Of a stretch of DNA of 47,340 nt, positions 19,172 through 27,142 are shown one piece after another. This stretch comes from Streptomyces huasconensis (lineage in GTDB: Bacteria > Actinomycetota > Actinomycetes > Streptomycetales > Streptomycetaceae). The position numbers and the translations under genes were made by a program. Below the pieces are notes generated by a model. The model was not told the origin of the DNA, did not search any database, and saw only the letters and a list, made by a program, of their open reading frames with translations. The stretch covers positions 1 through 47,340 of the forward strand of contig RBWT01000045.1 in assembly GCA_004010275.1 (NCBI GenBank), given 5' to 3'. The first letter of the stretch is position 1; each line of letters opens with the position of its first letter.

Positions 19172-20188
19172 ATGCCTGTGACGATCGACATCGATACGTA
19201 TGTGAAGGGCGTCCTCGACGGGAAGCGCGCGTACGTCGCGCGGGCCATCACCCTCGTCGAGTCGACGCGGCCACAGCACCGGGCGCTCGCGCAGCAGTTG
19301 CTGACCGAGCTGCTCCCGCACAGCGGGCGGGCGCGGCGGATCGGCATCAGCGGGGTGCCGGGCGTGGGCAAGTCGACGTTCATCGACGCGCTCGGCTCGA
19401 TGCTCACCTCGCTCGGCCACCGTGTCGCGGTGCTCGCCGTCGACCCGTCGTCGACGCGCACGGGCGGCTCCATCCTGGGTGACAAGACCCGGATGGAGCG
19501 GCTTTCGCAGGACCCCGCCGCGTTCGTCCGTCCCTCTCCGTCCGCGGGGACGCTCGGCGGGGTCGCCAAGGCGACGCGGGAGTCGATCGTGGTGATGGAA
19601 GCCGCGGGGTACGACGTGGTCCTGGTGGAGACCGTGGGTGTCGGCCAGTCGGAGACGGCGGTCGCGAACATGGTCGACACGTTCCTGCTGCTGACCCTCG
19701 CCCGCACGGGCGATCAGCTCCAGGGCATCAAGAAGGGCGTCCTGGAGCTGGCGGACGTGATCGCCGTGAACAAGGCGGACGGCCCGCACGAGCGGGACGC
19801 CCGCTCGGCGGCGCGTGAACTGGCCGGTGCGCTGCGGCTGATGCACCCGGCCGACGCCGCGTGGACGCCTCCGGTGCTCACGTGCAGCGCCCGCGAGTCC
19901 AGCGGCCTGGACACGCTCTGGGAGCGGCTCGAACAGCACCGTACGCTGCTCGACTCTACGGGCCGCCTCGCCGCCAAGCGCCGCGACCAGCAGGTCGACT
20001 GGACGTGGTCGATGGTGCGGGACGAACTCCTCGGCAGACTGCGCGGCCACGCCGACGTGCAGCGGGTGACGCCGGACCTCGAACAGCGCGTGCGCGAGGG
20101 TACGTTGACCGCCACCTCGGCCGCCGAGCAGATCCTGGACGCCTTCCAGGGCCGGCGCCCCCACGGAACGGAGCCATCCGCACCATGA
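19172..20188 (+). CDS. meaB: methylmalonyl-CoA mutase-associated GTPase MeaB (ArgK family)
   Basis: G3E-type GTPase that loads adenosylcobalamin into the mutase and guards it against inactivation. The 338-residue protein is uninterrupted. The P-loop is GVPGVGKSTF; the magnesium and switch regions are VDPSSTRTGGSILGDKTRM and VETVGVGQSE; the base-recognition motif is NKADG. The C-terminal dimerisation arm ends the protein. ATG at 19172 lies 18 nt after mutB. Its TGA overlaps the next ATG (ATGA), so all four genes of the operon are tightly coupled. The old name ArgK, as an arginine transport kinase, is a misnomer. Confidence 0.96.
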   Translation: MPVTIDIDTYVKGVLDGKRAYVARAITLVESTRPQHRALAQQLLTELLPHSGRARRIGISGVPGVGKSTFIDALGSMLTSLGHRVAVLAVDPSSTRTGGSILGDKTRMERLSQDPAAFVRPSPSAGTLGGVAKATRESIVVMEAAGYDVVLVETVGVGQSETAVANMVDTFLLLTLARTGDQLQGIKKGVLELADVIAVNKADGPHERDARSAARELAGALRLMHPADAAWTPPVLTCSARESSGLDTLWERLEQHRTLLDSTGRLAAKRRDQQVDWTWSMVRDELLGRLRGHADVQRVTPDLEQRVREGTLTATSAAEQILDAFQGRRPHGTEPSAP

Positions 20189-21267
20189 ACGCCGCCCCCG
20201 ACAACGCCGGCTCCGGCGATCCCGCCTCCGGCAACGCGCCCGTCCTGCTCCGCCACGAGGGCCGCGCCGGACACCTCGTCCTGAACCGGCCGCGGGCCAT
20301 CAACGCCCTCAACCACCCCATGGTCCGGTTCATGGAGGAGGCCCTCGACGCCTGGGAGGACGACGCGTCGGTGGCGACGGTGGTCCTCACCGGCGCGGGC
20401 GAGCGGGGGCTGTGCGCGGGCGGTGACATCCGTTCCATCCACGACGACGTCAGAGCGGGCGGCCGGACGGCGTCGGCCGCGTTCTGGCACGACGAGTACC
20501 GCCTCAACGCCCGGATCGCTCGCTACCCGAAGCCGTATGTCGCCGTCATGGACGGCATCGTGATGGGCGGCGGCGTGGGCGTGTCGGCGCACGGCAGCGT
20601 GCGGGTGGTCACCGAGCGCTCCCGGGTCGCGATGCCGGAGACCGGCATCGGGTTCGTGCCCGACGTGGGCGGCACCTATCTGCTGACGCGCACACCGGGC
20701 GAGCTGGGCACCCATCTGGCGCTGACCGGCGCCGCGGTGGGAGCGGGCGACGCGGTGCTGTGCGGCCTCGCCGACCACTACGTGCCCTCGGAGCGCCTCA
20801 CGGAGTTCACCGCCGCTCTCGCCGACCGCGAGGCGTCCGAAGCCGTACGGCAGTACGCCGAAGCGGTTCCGGAGGGCGAACTCGCCGGGCGCCGCGAGTG
20901 GATCGACCACTGCTACGCCGTGGACTCCGTCGAGGAGATCGTCGCCCGGCTGTACGCCGTCGGTGACCGGCACGCGAAGGAGGCCGCCGAGACACTCCTG
21001 ACGAAGTCCCCGACCTCCCTGAAGGTCACCCTCGCGGCGCAGCGCCGCGCCCGCGAACTGCCGTCCCTGGAGGCCGTCCTCGATCAGGAGTACCGCGTGT
21101 CCTGTGCGGCGCTCGGCTCGCCCGACCTCCCCGAGGGCATCAGGGCGCAGGTCGTCGACAAGGACCGCAGGCCGCGCTGGTCGCCCGTGCGGCTGGAGCA
21201 GGTGACGGAGGCGGATGTGGCCCGCTTCTTCGAGGAGGCCGACGCGGAGGCTCCGGGCCGGGGCTGA
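20185..21267 (+). CDS. 3-hydroxyisobutyryl-CoA hydrolase-like crotonase
   Basis: Crotonase-fold enzyme of 360 residues, intact. The ATG overlaps the meaB stop by 4 nt. The oxyanion-hole sequences are GLCAGGDIRSIHDD and GIVMGGGVGVSAHG; the catalytic region has MPETGIGFVPDVGGTYLL, where the Glu of PET and the following Asp match HIBCH-type hydrolases rather than hydratases. The C-terminal ECH_2-type extension (DQEYRVSCAAL and VDKDRRPRW) is specific to this branch; LVDKDRxPxW is a hallmark. It hydrolyses 3-hydroxyisobutyryl-CoA in valine degradation, whose products later reach propionyl- and methylmalonyl-CoA, which explains its place in the mutase operon. Enoyl-CoA hydratase is the less likely alternative. 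Confidence 0.88.
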   Translation: MNAAPDNAGSGDPASGNAPVLLRHEGRAGHLVLNRPRAINALNHPMVRFMEEALDAWEDDASVATVVLTGAGERGLCAGGDIRSIHDDVRAGGRTASAAFWHDEYRLNARIARYPKPYVAVMDGIVMGGGVGVSAHGSVRVVTERSRVAMPETGIGFVPDVGGTYLLTRTPGELGTHLALTGAAVGAGDAVLCGLADHYVPSERLTEFTAALADREASEAVRQYAEAVPEGELAGRREWIDHCYAVDSVEEIVARLYAVGDRHAKEAAETLLTKSPTSLKVTLAAQRRARELPSLEAVLDQEYRVSCAALGSPDLPEGIRAQVVDKDRRPRWSPVRLEQVTEADVARFFEEADAEAPGRG

Positions 21268-21313
21268 GGGGCCGTCCGCTCGTCACCTCGTCTGCTCGTC
21301 CGCTGAGCGCGCC

Positions 21314-21775
21314 TCAGGGCGGGTCGATCTCCGTGACCACGGCGAGGAGCTGGAAGGGCAGCTCCTTGTCCCACTGCGCGACGCCGAGGGCTATCCACCG
21401 GCCGTCCACGTGCCACAGGTGCAGGTCGGGCACGGAGGAACTCAGCTGCGCCCACGGCTCCGGTATCTCCTCGTCCTCGTCGACGGCTCCCAGGGCGGCG
21501 TCCATCGTGCGCTCGAAGAGGCTCGCCAGGCTGAACCTCTGGGGCGGTCCCCATCGGTCGCCGAGCAGGACCGTCAGACCATCGCGCTCCGCCTCGTACT
21601 GTTCCTCGACGATGTCCCGCCGAGAGCCGTCGTCCTCCCAGAAGGTGTCGCTCGTCAGTAACTCGGCGATGTGATACCCGGGGCCTTCGGAGCCGCACTC
21701 CGACCTGCCGTGCTCCGCCGGGAACTCCCGGGAGCGCAGCAGGTCGATCACGGCGAGATGCTGTGCGGTACTCAT
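21314..21775 (-). CDS. hypothetical protein, acidic
   Basis: A 153-residue protein without a recognised family. It is clearly acidic, with clusters such as DTFWEDDGSRRD and DEDEEIPEPW, and has a hydrophobic beta-like C-terminal half (DLHLWHVDGRWIALGVAQWD, PFQLLAVVTEI). There is no signal peptide or TM helix, so it should be cytoplasmic. ATG at 21775 is chosen because upstream in-frame sequence looks non-coding. It is convergent with the HIBCH-like gene and divergent from the histidine kinase gene about 100 nt away. The small alternating-strand fold resembles immunity-like or SMI1-type proteins in general character only; I would not assign a function. Confidence 0.6.
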   Translation of the reverse strand: MSTAQHLAVIDLLRSREFPAEHGRSECGSEGPGYHIAELLTSDTFWEDDGSRRDIVEEQYEAERDGLTVLLGDRWGPPQRFSLASLFERTMDAALGAVDEDEEIPEPWAQLSSSVPDLHLWHVDGRWIALGVAQWDKELPFQLLAVVTEIDPP

Positions 21776-21878
21776 GACGTCCAGTAAAGCGGGCCCCACT
21801 GACAACCGGTCATGCCCCCGCGGCCCGCGGCGCTTTTCCGGTGGCCGTGCGACGCGGCTCACCTGGCACGATGGCGCC

Positions 21879-23096
21879 ATGCCGGGCTTCCTGAGACCTC
21901 TGACGCGCGCGGTCACCTATACGCGGTGGCTGCACATCCTCATGGGCTCGGCGGTCGCCTGGAGTTGTGCCGCCATCTACCCCGGGCTCTCGCGGCCCGC
22001 GTTCGGTGACTGGGTCCTCCTGCCGCTGCTGCCGGTCCCCTTGGTGGTGGCGGCCGCCATGGTTCCCGCGATGCGGCGGGCCGAGGGGCTGCAGGCGCGG
22101 ATGATGCTGTTCCCCGGTGCGCACACGCGCGTGGCGGACGGCGGCGCGGAGGATCCCGGCATCTCCGTGGCCCCGTCCGCTTCCTGGCGCGACCGCGGCA
22201 GGACCGCCGTATGGCTCGTCCTGCGTCTTGAGGCCGGCTGTGCCATGTCTCTGGCCACGGTGCATCTGTTCGGGCTCGCACTGGCCATGCTCGGCACCAC
22301 CGAGGCGGCCCCGTGGGACGACGGGCCGGTCCGCCACGTGGCCGCCCTGGGCTGGGCCGGTGCCCCCTTGAGTCTCCTGCCCGTGGCGGTGGAACTCGTC
22401 CTCATCGTGGTGGGCGGCCGGTTGATGGCCCGCGCGGCCCGCCGTCTCCTCGGCCCCTCCCCCGCCGAGCGTCTCGCCGCGCTGGAGGAGCGCACCGAGC
22501 AGCTCCTCGAACGCAACCGCATCGCGCGCGAGTTGCACGACTCCATCGGGCACGCGCTGACCGTCGCGGTCGTCCAGGCCGGCGCGGCCAAGGCCGCGCG
22601 TGACCCGGAGTTCACCGACCGTGCCCTGGACGCCGTCGTGGAGACGGGCCGGGCCGCGCTGGAGGACCTCGAACGTGTCCTGCGCGTCCTGCGGGAGGAC
22701 GGGCGCCCCGCGAGCGGCCGCCCCACCCTCACGGACGCCGAACGTCTCCTGGACTCGGCGCGCGCCTCGGGGGCGAAGGTGGACGTGGAGGTAGCGGGCC
22801 CGTTGGAGCGGTTGCCCGGGCCCGTGTCCCGGGAGGGCTACCGCATGCTCCAGGAGGCGCTGACGAACGTACTGCGTCACTGTGGTCCGGTTCCGGTACG
22901 GCTGGGGATCACTGTCGACGAGACGCGGCTGGTGATGGACGTACGCAACGCGCTGACCGGCGTGAGCGGCGCCACCGCGGGCGGTGGCAGCGGACTGCGG
23001 GGCATCCGGGAGCGGGCGGCACTGCTCGGCGGGCGGGCCACCACGGGGCCGTACGAGGGTGAGTGGCGGGTGCGTGTCGAGCTTCCGCTGGGGTGA
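21879..23096 (+). CDS. NarL-system-type sensor histidine kinase (orphan)
   Basis: Membrane sensor kinase of 405 residues. The N-terminal half has four likely TM segments (ILMGSAVAWSCAAIYPGLS, VLLPLLPVPLVVAAAMVPA, SLATVHLFGLALAMLG, SLLPVAVELVLIVVGG). The HisKA_3 dimerisation domain has the phospho-acceptor box RIARELHDSIGHALTVAVVQ, and the ATPase domain has LQEALTNVLRHC (N-box) and GGGSGLRGIRERAALLGG (G-box). Such kinases are almost always followed by an overlapping LuxR-type response regulator gene. Here the next 147 nt contain none and a ROK gene follows. The stop overlaps GTGATC, the usual start context of the missing partner. It may signal to a regulator elsewhere, or the partner was deleted. 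Confidence 0.9.
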   Translation: MPGFLRPLTRAVTYTRWLHILMGSAVAWSCAAIYPGLSRPAFGDWVLLPLLPVPLVVAAAMVPAMRRAEGLQARMMLFPGAHTRVADGGAEDPGISVAPSASWRDRGRTAVWLVLRLEAGCAMSLATVHLFGLALAMLGTTEAAPWDDGPVRHVAALGWAGAPLSLLPVAVELVLIVVGGRLMARAARRLLGPSPAERLAALEERTEQLLERNRIARELHDSIGHALTVAVVQAGAAKAARDPEFTDRALDAVVETGRAALEDLERVLRVLREDGRPASGRPTLTDAERLLDSARASGAKVDVEVAGPLERLPGPVSREGYRMLQEALTNVLRHCGPVPVRLGITVDETRLVMDVRNALTGVSGATAGGGSGLRGIRERAALLGGRATTGPYEGEWRVRVELPLG

Positions 23097-23243
23097 TCGA
23101 CGCCCGGCGGCCGGCGCCGGGATCTGGGCCCGACCCGTCGGGAGGGCGGCTGTGCGCAGGGCGAATGCGGGCCCGGCACTCGCCGCTGGCCGGTCCTACG
23201 AGTACGATCCGGCCATCACGCGCACGAGCTGGGAGGACGGACG

Positions 23244-24402
23244 TTGGGGCAGCTGACCGGCGGGGACCCCTCTCTGCTGCGGCGGATCAACTCCGCGGTG
23301 GTGCTGCACGCGCTGCGCGCCGCGGACTTGGCCACGCTCACGGAGATCACCCGGGCGACCGGCCTCTCGCGGCCCACCGTCGAGGGGGTCGTCGAGGGGC
23401 TCATCGAGGCCGGGCTCGTGGTGGAGTCCGCGGCCGAGGACAGCGGCGCCCGGCGCCAGGGGCGGCCTGCCCGGAAGTTCCGCTTCCGGGCGGAAGCGGG
23501 CCACTTGCTGGGCCTTGAGGTCGGACCGCACCGGGTGGCGGCCGTCCTGTCGGACCTGGACGGCACCCTGCTCGGGACGGCCGCGAAGGACGTCGGCGAG
23601 GACGCTCCCGCGGACGAGCGGCTCGAACGCCTGCGCACCACGGTCGCCGAGCTGCTGCGCCGGGCGGGGATAGCCCGCAGTTCGCTGCGGGCCGTCGGCG
23701 TGGGCAGCCCGGGCATCCTGGAGGCGGACGGCACGGTGCGGTTGAGCACGGCGCTGCCGGAGTGGACGGGGCTCCAGCTCGGCGAGCGGCTGCGCCGCTC
23801 CTTCAAGTGCCCCGTCCTCGTCGAGAACGACGCCAACGCGGCGGCCGTCGCCGAGCACTGGAAGGGCGCGGCGACCGACACCGACGACGTGGTGTTCGTC
23901 CTCGCGGGGCTGAGCCCGGGGGCCGGGTCGCTGATCGGCGGGCGGCTGCACCGGGGTTTCGGCGGCGCGGCGGGCGAGATCGGCGCGCTGCACCTGCTGG
24001 GCCGTGAGGTCACCCCGGAGACGCTGCTCTCCACCACGGGCGAGCCGCTGCACCCACTGGACGAGCAGGCGGTCGCCCAGGTCTTCGCGGACGCCCGTGA
24101 GGGGGACGAGCGGGCGCAGGCGGCGGTGGAGCGTTTCATCCAACGCCTGGTGCACGACGTCGCGGCCCTGGTGCTCGCCCTCGATCCCGAGCTGGTGGTG
24201 GTGGGGCGGCTGCGCGGCGGGGCTGGACGGCGTACTGGAACCACTGCACCGGGAGTTGGCGCGTTACTGCCTGCGGCCGCCACGCGTGGCGCTGTCGGTA
24301 CTCGGCGATGCCGCGGTGGCCACGGGGGCCCTGCGGCTGGCCCTCGACCATGTCGAGGAACAGCTGTTCGCCGTCGAGGGCACGGTCACTGCCGGCAAGT
24401 GA
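23244..24402 (+). CDS. ROK family transcriptional regulator (one frameshift)
   Basis: Repressor of about 386 residues with an N-terminal winged helix (LHALRAADLATLTEITRATG, LSRPTVEGVVEGLIEAGLV) and a C-terminal sugar-kinase-like ROK domain. TTG at 23244 follows GGGAGG by about 7 nt. The ROK domain has VGVGSPGILEADG, the catalytic-Asp loop LVENDANAAAVAEHW and GFGGAAGEIGALHLLG. The usual zinc-binding His and the CxCGxxGCxE cysteines are missing (GEIGAL instead of GEIGH), so it should not be a kinase. A slip near 24222 restores GLDGVLEPLHRELARY if GGCGGGG was GGCGCGGGG. ROK repressors respond to sugars or amino sugars; no sugar genes are adjacent. Confidence 0.88.
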
Positions 24403-24978
24403 GGGTGCCGGTGGCGTCGGCGGTGGCGATGGAGGGCACGGCGAGGGGCACCCCCCTCTCGGCAAGTGAACGTCACGGTGGAATCTGCCCGACCGGTACG
24501 TCGTACGCCGAGCGCAGCCGCCGCACCGCATCGGCGCGGGTCTGCCCGGCGCGGGCATCCCGAGGGGAGCCGCGGGAAAGCCGAGACGGAGAAGCGAGGC
24601 CATTAAAGCGGGCGGCGAAGGCACGGCCAGCACTTGAGGCCAGGGGCCGGGGCCGGAGAGCCACAGCCAGCACCCGACGCCCACAAGCCATGGTCGATGA
24701 CCCAGACCGAGAAGCCGCGGCCAGTAGTCGAGGCCGTTAATCCACAGCCACAGCCGGGGCCGAAAAGCCGAGGTCAGCGAAACCACAGACGACAGCCGAG
24801 GCCGGAAAGCCACAGCCCAGCATCCGGAGCCAGGGAAGCCGAGGTCAACAACCGGGGCCGCGTGGCCGCAGCCAGCAACCGAAACCGCAAAGCCATAGCC
24901 AGCACCCGACACCAAGAAGCCACAGCCGACAACCAAGGTCGACAAGCCACCGCCAGGTAACCCCGCCGGAAAGCCGGA
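24403..24978. repeat. 27-nt degenerate tandem repeat array (24653-24975) in a gene-free gap
   Basis: From about 24653 to 24975 the sequence is built from about 12 diverged copies of a 27-nt unit. The best-kept part is AAGCCACAGCCAGCA, followed by a CCGA-type stretch and an ending close to GGCCG. Units at 24655, 24682, 24709, 24838, 24865, 24892 and 24919 hold exact 27-nt spacing; a few intervening copies are 26-29 nt or partial. Weaker copies may extend left to about 24577. Because 27 is nine codons, both strands stay open for long stretches: the minus strand reads a Trp/Leu/Gly-rich nine-residue periodicity (for example GCWLWLSG), the plus strand a Lys/Pro/Gln/Arg-rich one. No start signal supports either. 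The first 180 nt of the gap show nothing recognisable. Confidence 0.75.
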
Positions 24979-25738
24979 TCAGGAAGCGCGGCGCTCCGGG
25001 CCATGGTGGATTTCCACGCCGCCCGAGTCACCGAAGGTGAGGCGGCAGGTGTCCGCGCGATACGTCGCCACCGAGACCGCTGCCGTGCGGCCCTCTGCGA
25101 AGAAGCGGGTCGTCACGACGAGTACCGGCGCTCCGGGGAGCCGGTCGAGCGCCTTGGCGTCGTCCGCGCGGGCCGAGCCGAGTTCGACGGCCCGGTCCTG
25201 CCCTTCCAGGTCGTGCCGGGCCAGTTCGCGCAGGACGACACGCGCGCGTGCGGCTCCGGAGGGCGCGTCCATGCCGGTCAGTTCGGCGACCGACGACATG
25301 GGGACATACAGCAGCTCGGCGGCGACGGGCTGGCCCTGCGAGACGCGGGTGCGCCGCACACGTGGACTGCTCGTCGGGGCGGGCCCCCAGCATGCGTGCG
25401 ACGGCCGCGGGCGCTGCCGCGGGCGCGCAGTCCGCGGGCTGCCAGGCGTCACCGGCCGCGCCCGGCCAGGTGCCCTGCGCGGAGCCGAGGGGGACGCCCA
25501 TGCGCGGCGGTGCGACGGTCGTACCGACACCGCGGCGGCGCTGCAGCCTGCCTTCGAGTTCGAGCTGTTCGAGTGCCTGGCGGAGCGTGGCGCGGGCGAC
25601 TCCGAAGCGGGCGGCCAGCTCACGCTCGTTCGGCAGGATCTCCCCGACCGCGAACTCGGAGTCGAGTGCCTCGGTGAGCACGGTCTTCAGATGCCAGTAC
25701 TTCGGCTCCGGCACCGTTTCGAGCTGCGTGGTCCCCAC
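24979..25738 (-). CDS. GntR family regulator, HutC/UTRA type (one frameshift)
   Basis: Transcription factor of about 253 residues. GTG at 25738 is placed five bases after GGAGG. The N-terminal winged helix has KYWHLKTVLTEAL, GEILPNERELAARFGVARAT and LRQALEQLELEGRLQRRRG. The C-terminal half is an effector-binding UTRA domain: TRVSQGQPVAAELLYVP, DRLPGAPVLVVTTRFF and TYRADTCRLTFGDSGG. A slip of one base lies near 25365 between them. The family binds GGTC-type palindromes and responds to small metabolites such as amino sugars. A palindrome TTGGTCTTGACCAA covers the -35 of its own promoter, so autorepression is likely. The repeat array directly follows its 3' end. Effector not known. Confidence 0.85.
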
Positions 25739-25814
25739 CCTGTCCTCCGCAATCGCCGTTGACCGGCGGCTTTTAGCGCCCTTGTTTATTAAAGGTTCCT
25801 GCACTATCCCTGCG

Positions 25815-25849
25815 ACCATAGGCCTGCACCCACCCTTGGTCAAGACCAA
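25815..25849 (-). promoter_or_regulatory. GntR promoter with overlapping palindromic operator
   Basis: On the minus strand TTGACC (25838-25843) and TATGGT (25815-25820) are spaced by 17 nt. The -35 lies inside the perfect inverted repeat TTGGTC-TT-GACCAA (25836-25849), close in form to HutC/DasR-type sites built on GGTCtnGACC. The predicted leader to the GTG at 25738 is about 70 nt. Confidence 0.65.
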
Positions 25850-25960
25850 TCCTCGATCCGTTACAGCCCGCACAGGAGTGATGCCACAGAGCATTCACAC
25901 GGAGTTCGCGCGGGGCCAAGCGGGCGTAATCGGCCACGCGCGTGCGCGTAACGTGTCGGC

Positions 25961-26012
25961 ATTCCATGGAAAGAAGCCCCCACCGCCGGGCAGGGGCTTC
26001 TTTCCATGGAAT
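25961..26012 (-). terminator. 20-bp perfect hairpin downstream of the ECF sigma gene
   Basis: ATTCCATGGAAAGAAGCCCC (25961-25980) is repeated as its exact reverse complement at 25993-26012 around a 12-nt loop. It lies about 30 nt past the sigma factor stop and upstream of the GntR promoter. It is a very strong intrinsic terminator or mRNA-protecting hairpin for the minus-strand transcript. Confidence 0.8.
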
Positions 26013-26044
26013 CGGGCGGCTTTGGTCGGCTTCTCTGCGCCGCC

Positions 26045-26956
26045 CTAAGGGGCGAGCCCCACGAGCTTGTCCGGATTGCGGATGATGTAAATGCTCTGGA
26101 TCTGCCCCTCGACGACGTCCATCTGGAAGACGCTGTCGGGCTTGCCGTCGACCAGGAGGAGCAGCGACTCCGCGCCGTTGAGTTCGACGAAGCGGAAGCG
26201 CAGCTCGGCCCCAGGGGCAGCCACCCCCTTGGCGGCGATGCCATGCAGGAAGCGGCCCACCTTGTCGGCGGTCTCGATGACCCGCAGCGGGGCCTTGGCC
26301 TTGCCGCCGCTGTCGCCGACGAGCCGGACGTCCGGGGCCAGCAGCGACATCAGCCCGTCGAGGTCGCCCTCCGACGCCGCGGCGAGGAACCGCTCGGTCA
26401 GGTCGCGGCGCTCGGCGGGGTCCACCTCGTAGCGCGGGCGGCCCGCCTCGACGTGCTTGCGGGCCCGCCCGGCGAGCTGGCGCACCGCGGCCTCGCTGCG
26501 GTCCAGGGTGAGCGCGATCTCGGCGAACGGGAAGCCGAACGCCTCCCGCAGCACGAACACCGCCCGCTCCAGTGGCGAGAGGGACTCCAGGACGACGAGG
26601 ACCGCCAGGGAGACCGACTCGGCGAGCACGGCACGCTCGGCGGTGTCGGGCACCGTGGGGCCGAAGTCGGTGACGTAGGGCTCGGGGAGCCAGGGACCCA
26701 CGTACGCCTCGCGCCGGGACTGCACATGACGCAGCCGGTCGATGGCGAGGCGGGTGGTGACGCGCACCAAGTAGGCACGCGGTTCGCGCACTTGGTCATG
26801 CTCGGCGGCGGACCAGCGGAGCCAGGCGTCCTGGACGACGTCCTCCGCGTCGGCCACCCGGCCGAGCATGCGGTAGGCGACGCCCATCAGGACGGGGCGG
26901 TGCTCTTCGAAGACATCGGTCGCGCTCTCGGTGGCCACCCTCCCATCCCAGCTCAC
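26045..26956 (-). CDS. ECF41 (SigJ-like) RNA polymerase sigma factor with SnoaL-like C-domain
   Basis: Extracytoplasmic-function sigma factor of about 303 residues. Sigma2 has FEEHRPVLMGVAYRMLGRVA, then DAEDVVQDAWLRW; sigma4 has SPLERAVFVLREAFGFPF, then FAEIALTLDRSEAAVRQL. The C-terminal 110 residues form a SnoaL-like domain. Two ECF41 markers are visible: a DGGGK-type motif (GDSGGKAKAPLRV) in the linker and NPDKL near the end, reported to tune activity in place of an anti-sigma factor. GTG at 26956 (SWDGRVATESATD) is preferred; 27004 is an alternative. ECF41 genes usually neighbour a carboxymuconolactone decarboxylase, oxidoreductase or epimerase gene, but none is present; the divergent neighbour is an alpha/beta hydrolase. 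Confidence 0.9.
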   Translation of the reverse strand: MSWDGRVATESATDVFEEHRPVLMGVAYRMLGRVADAEDVVQDAWLRWSAAEHDQVREPRAYLVRVTTRLAIDRLRHVQSRREAYVGPWLPEPYVTDFGPTVPDTAERAVLAESVSLAVLVVLESLSPLERAVFVLREAFGFPFAEIALTLDRSEAAVRQLAGRARKHVEAGRPRYEVDPAERRDLTERFLAAASEGDLDGLMSLLAPDVRLVGDSGGKAKAPLRVIETADKVGRFLHGIAAKGVAAPGAELRFRFVELNGAESLLLLVDGKPDSVFQMDVVEGQIQSIYIIRNPDKLVGLAP

Positions 26957-27142
26957 GACGCACCCTCTGTCCAGCGGAAACGGGTGCTTCGGCGCGCAGC
27001 ACATCGACGGCCGCCGCCTGCCGTGGCGCCAAGGAGGGGCGACCCACCTCTTGAACTGGCGCCTACCGGACGGTAATTGTTGCTGACAAGGTGTCTAACG
27101 TATCCGAGGAACCGTCGCCCCGCGGCGGGGACAGGAGCAGCC

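Noticed and set aside
24136..24945. A 269-residue minus-strand protein across the repeat array
   Set aside because: Half of it is antisense to the ROK coding region and it has no start signal; kept only as a property of the repeats.
24577..24978. CRISPR array
   Set aside because: The 27-nt units follow each other without unique spacers, are strongly diverged, and no cas genes are near.
26957..27142. ECF41-type autoregulated promoter
   Set aside because: A TGTCAGC and a CGTC occur but with a spacer of about 9-10 nt rather than about 16.
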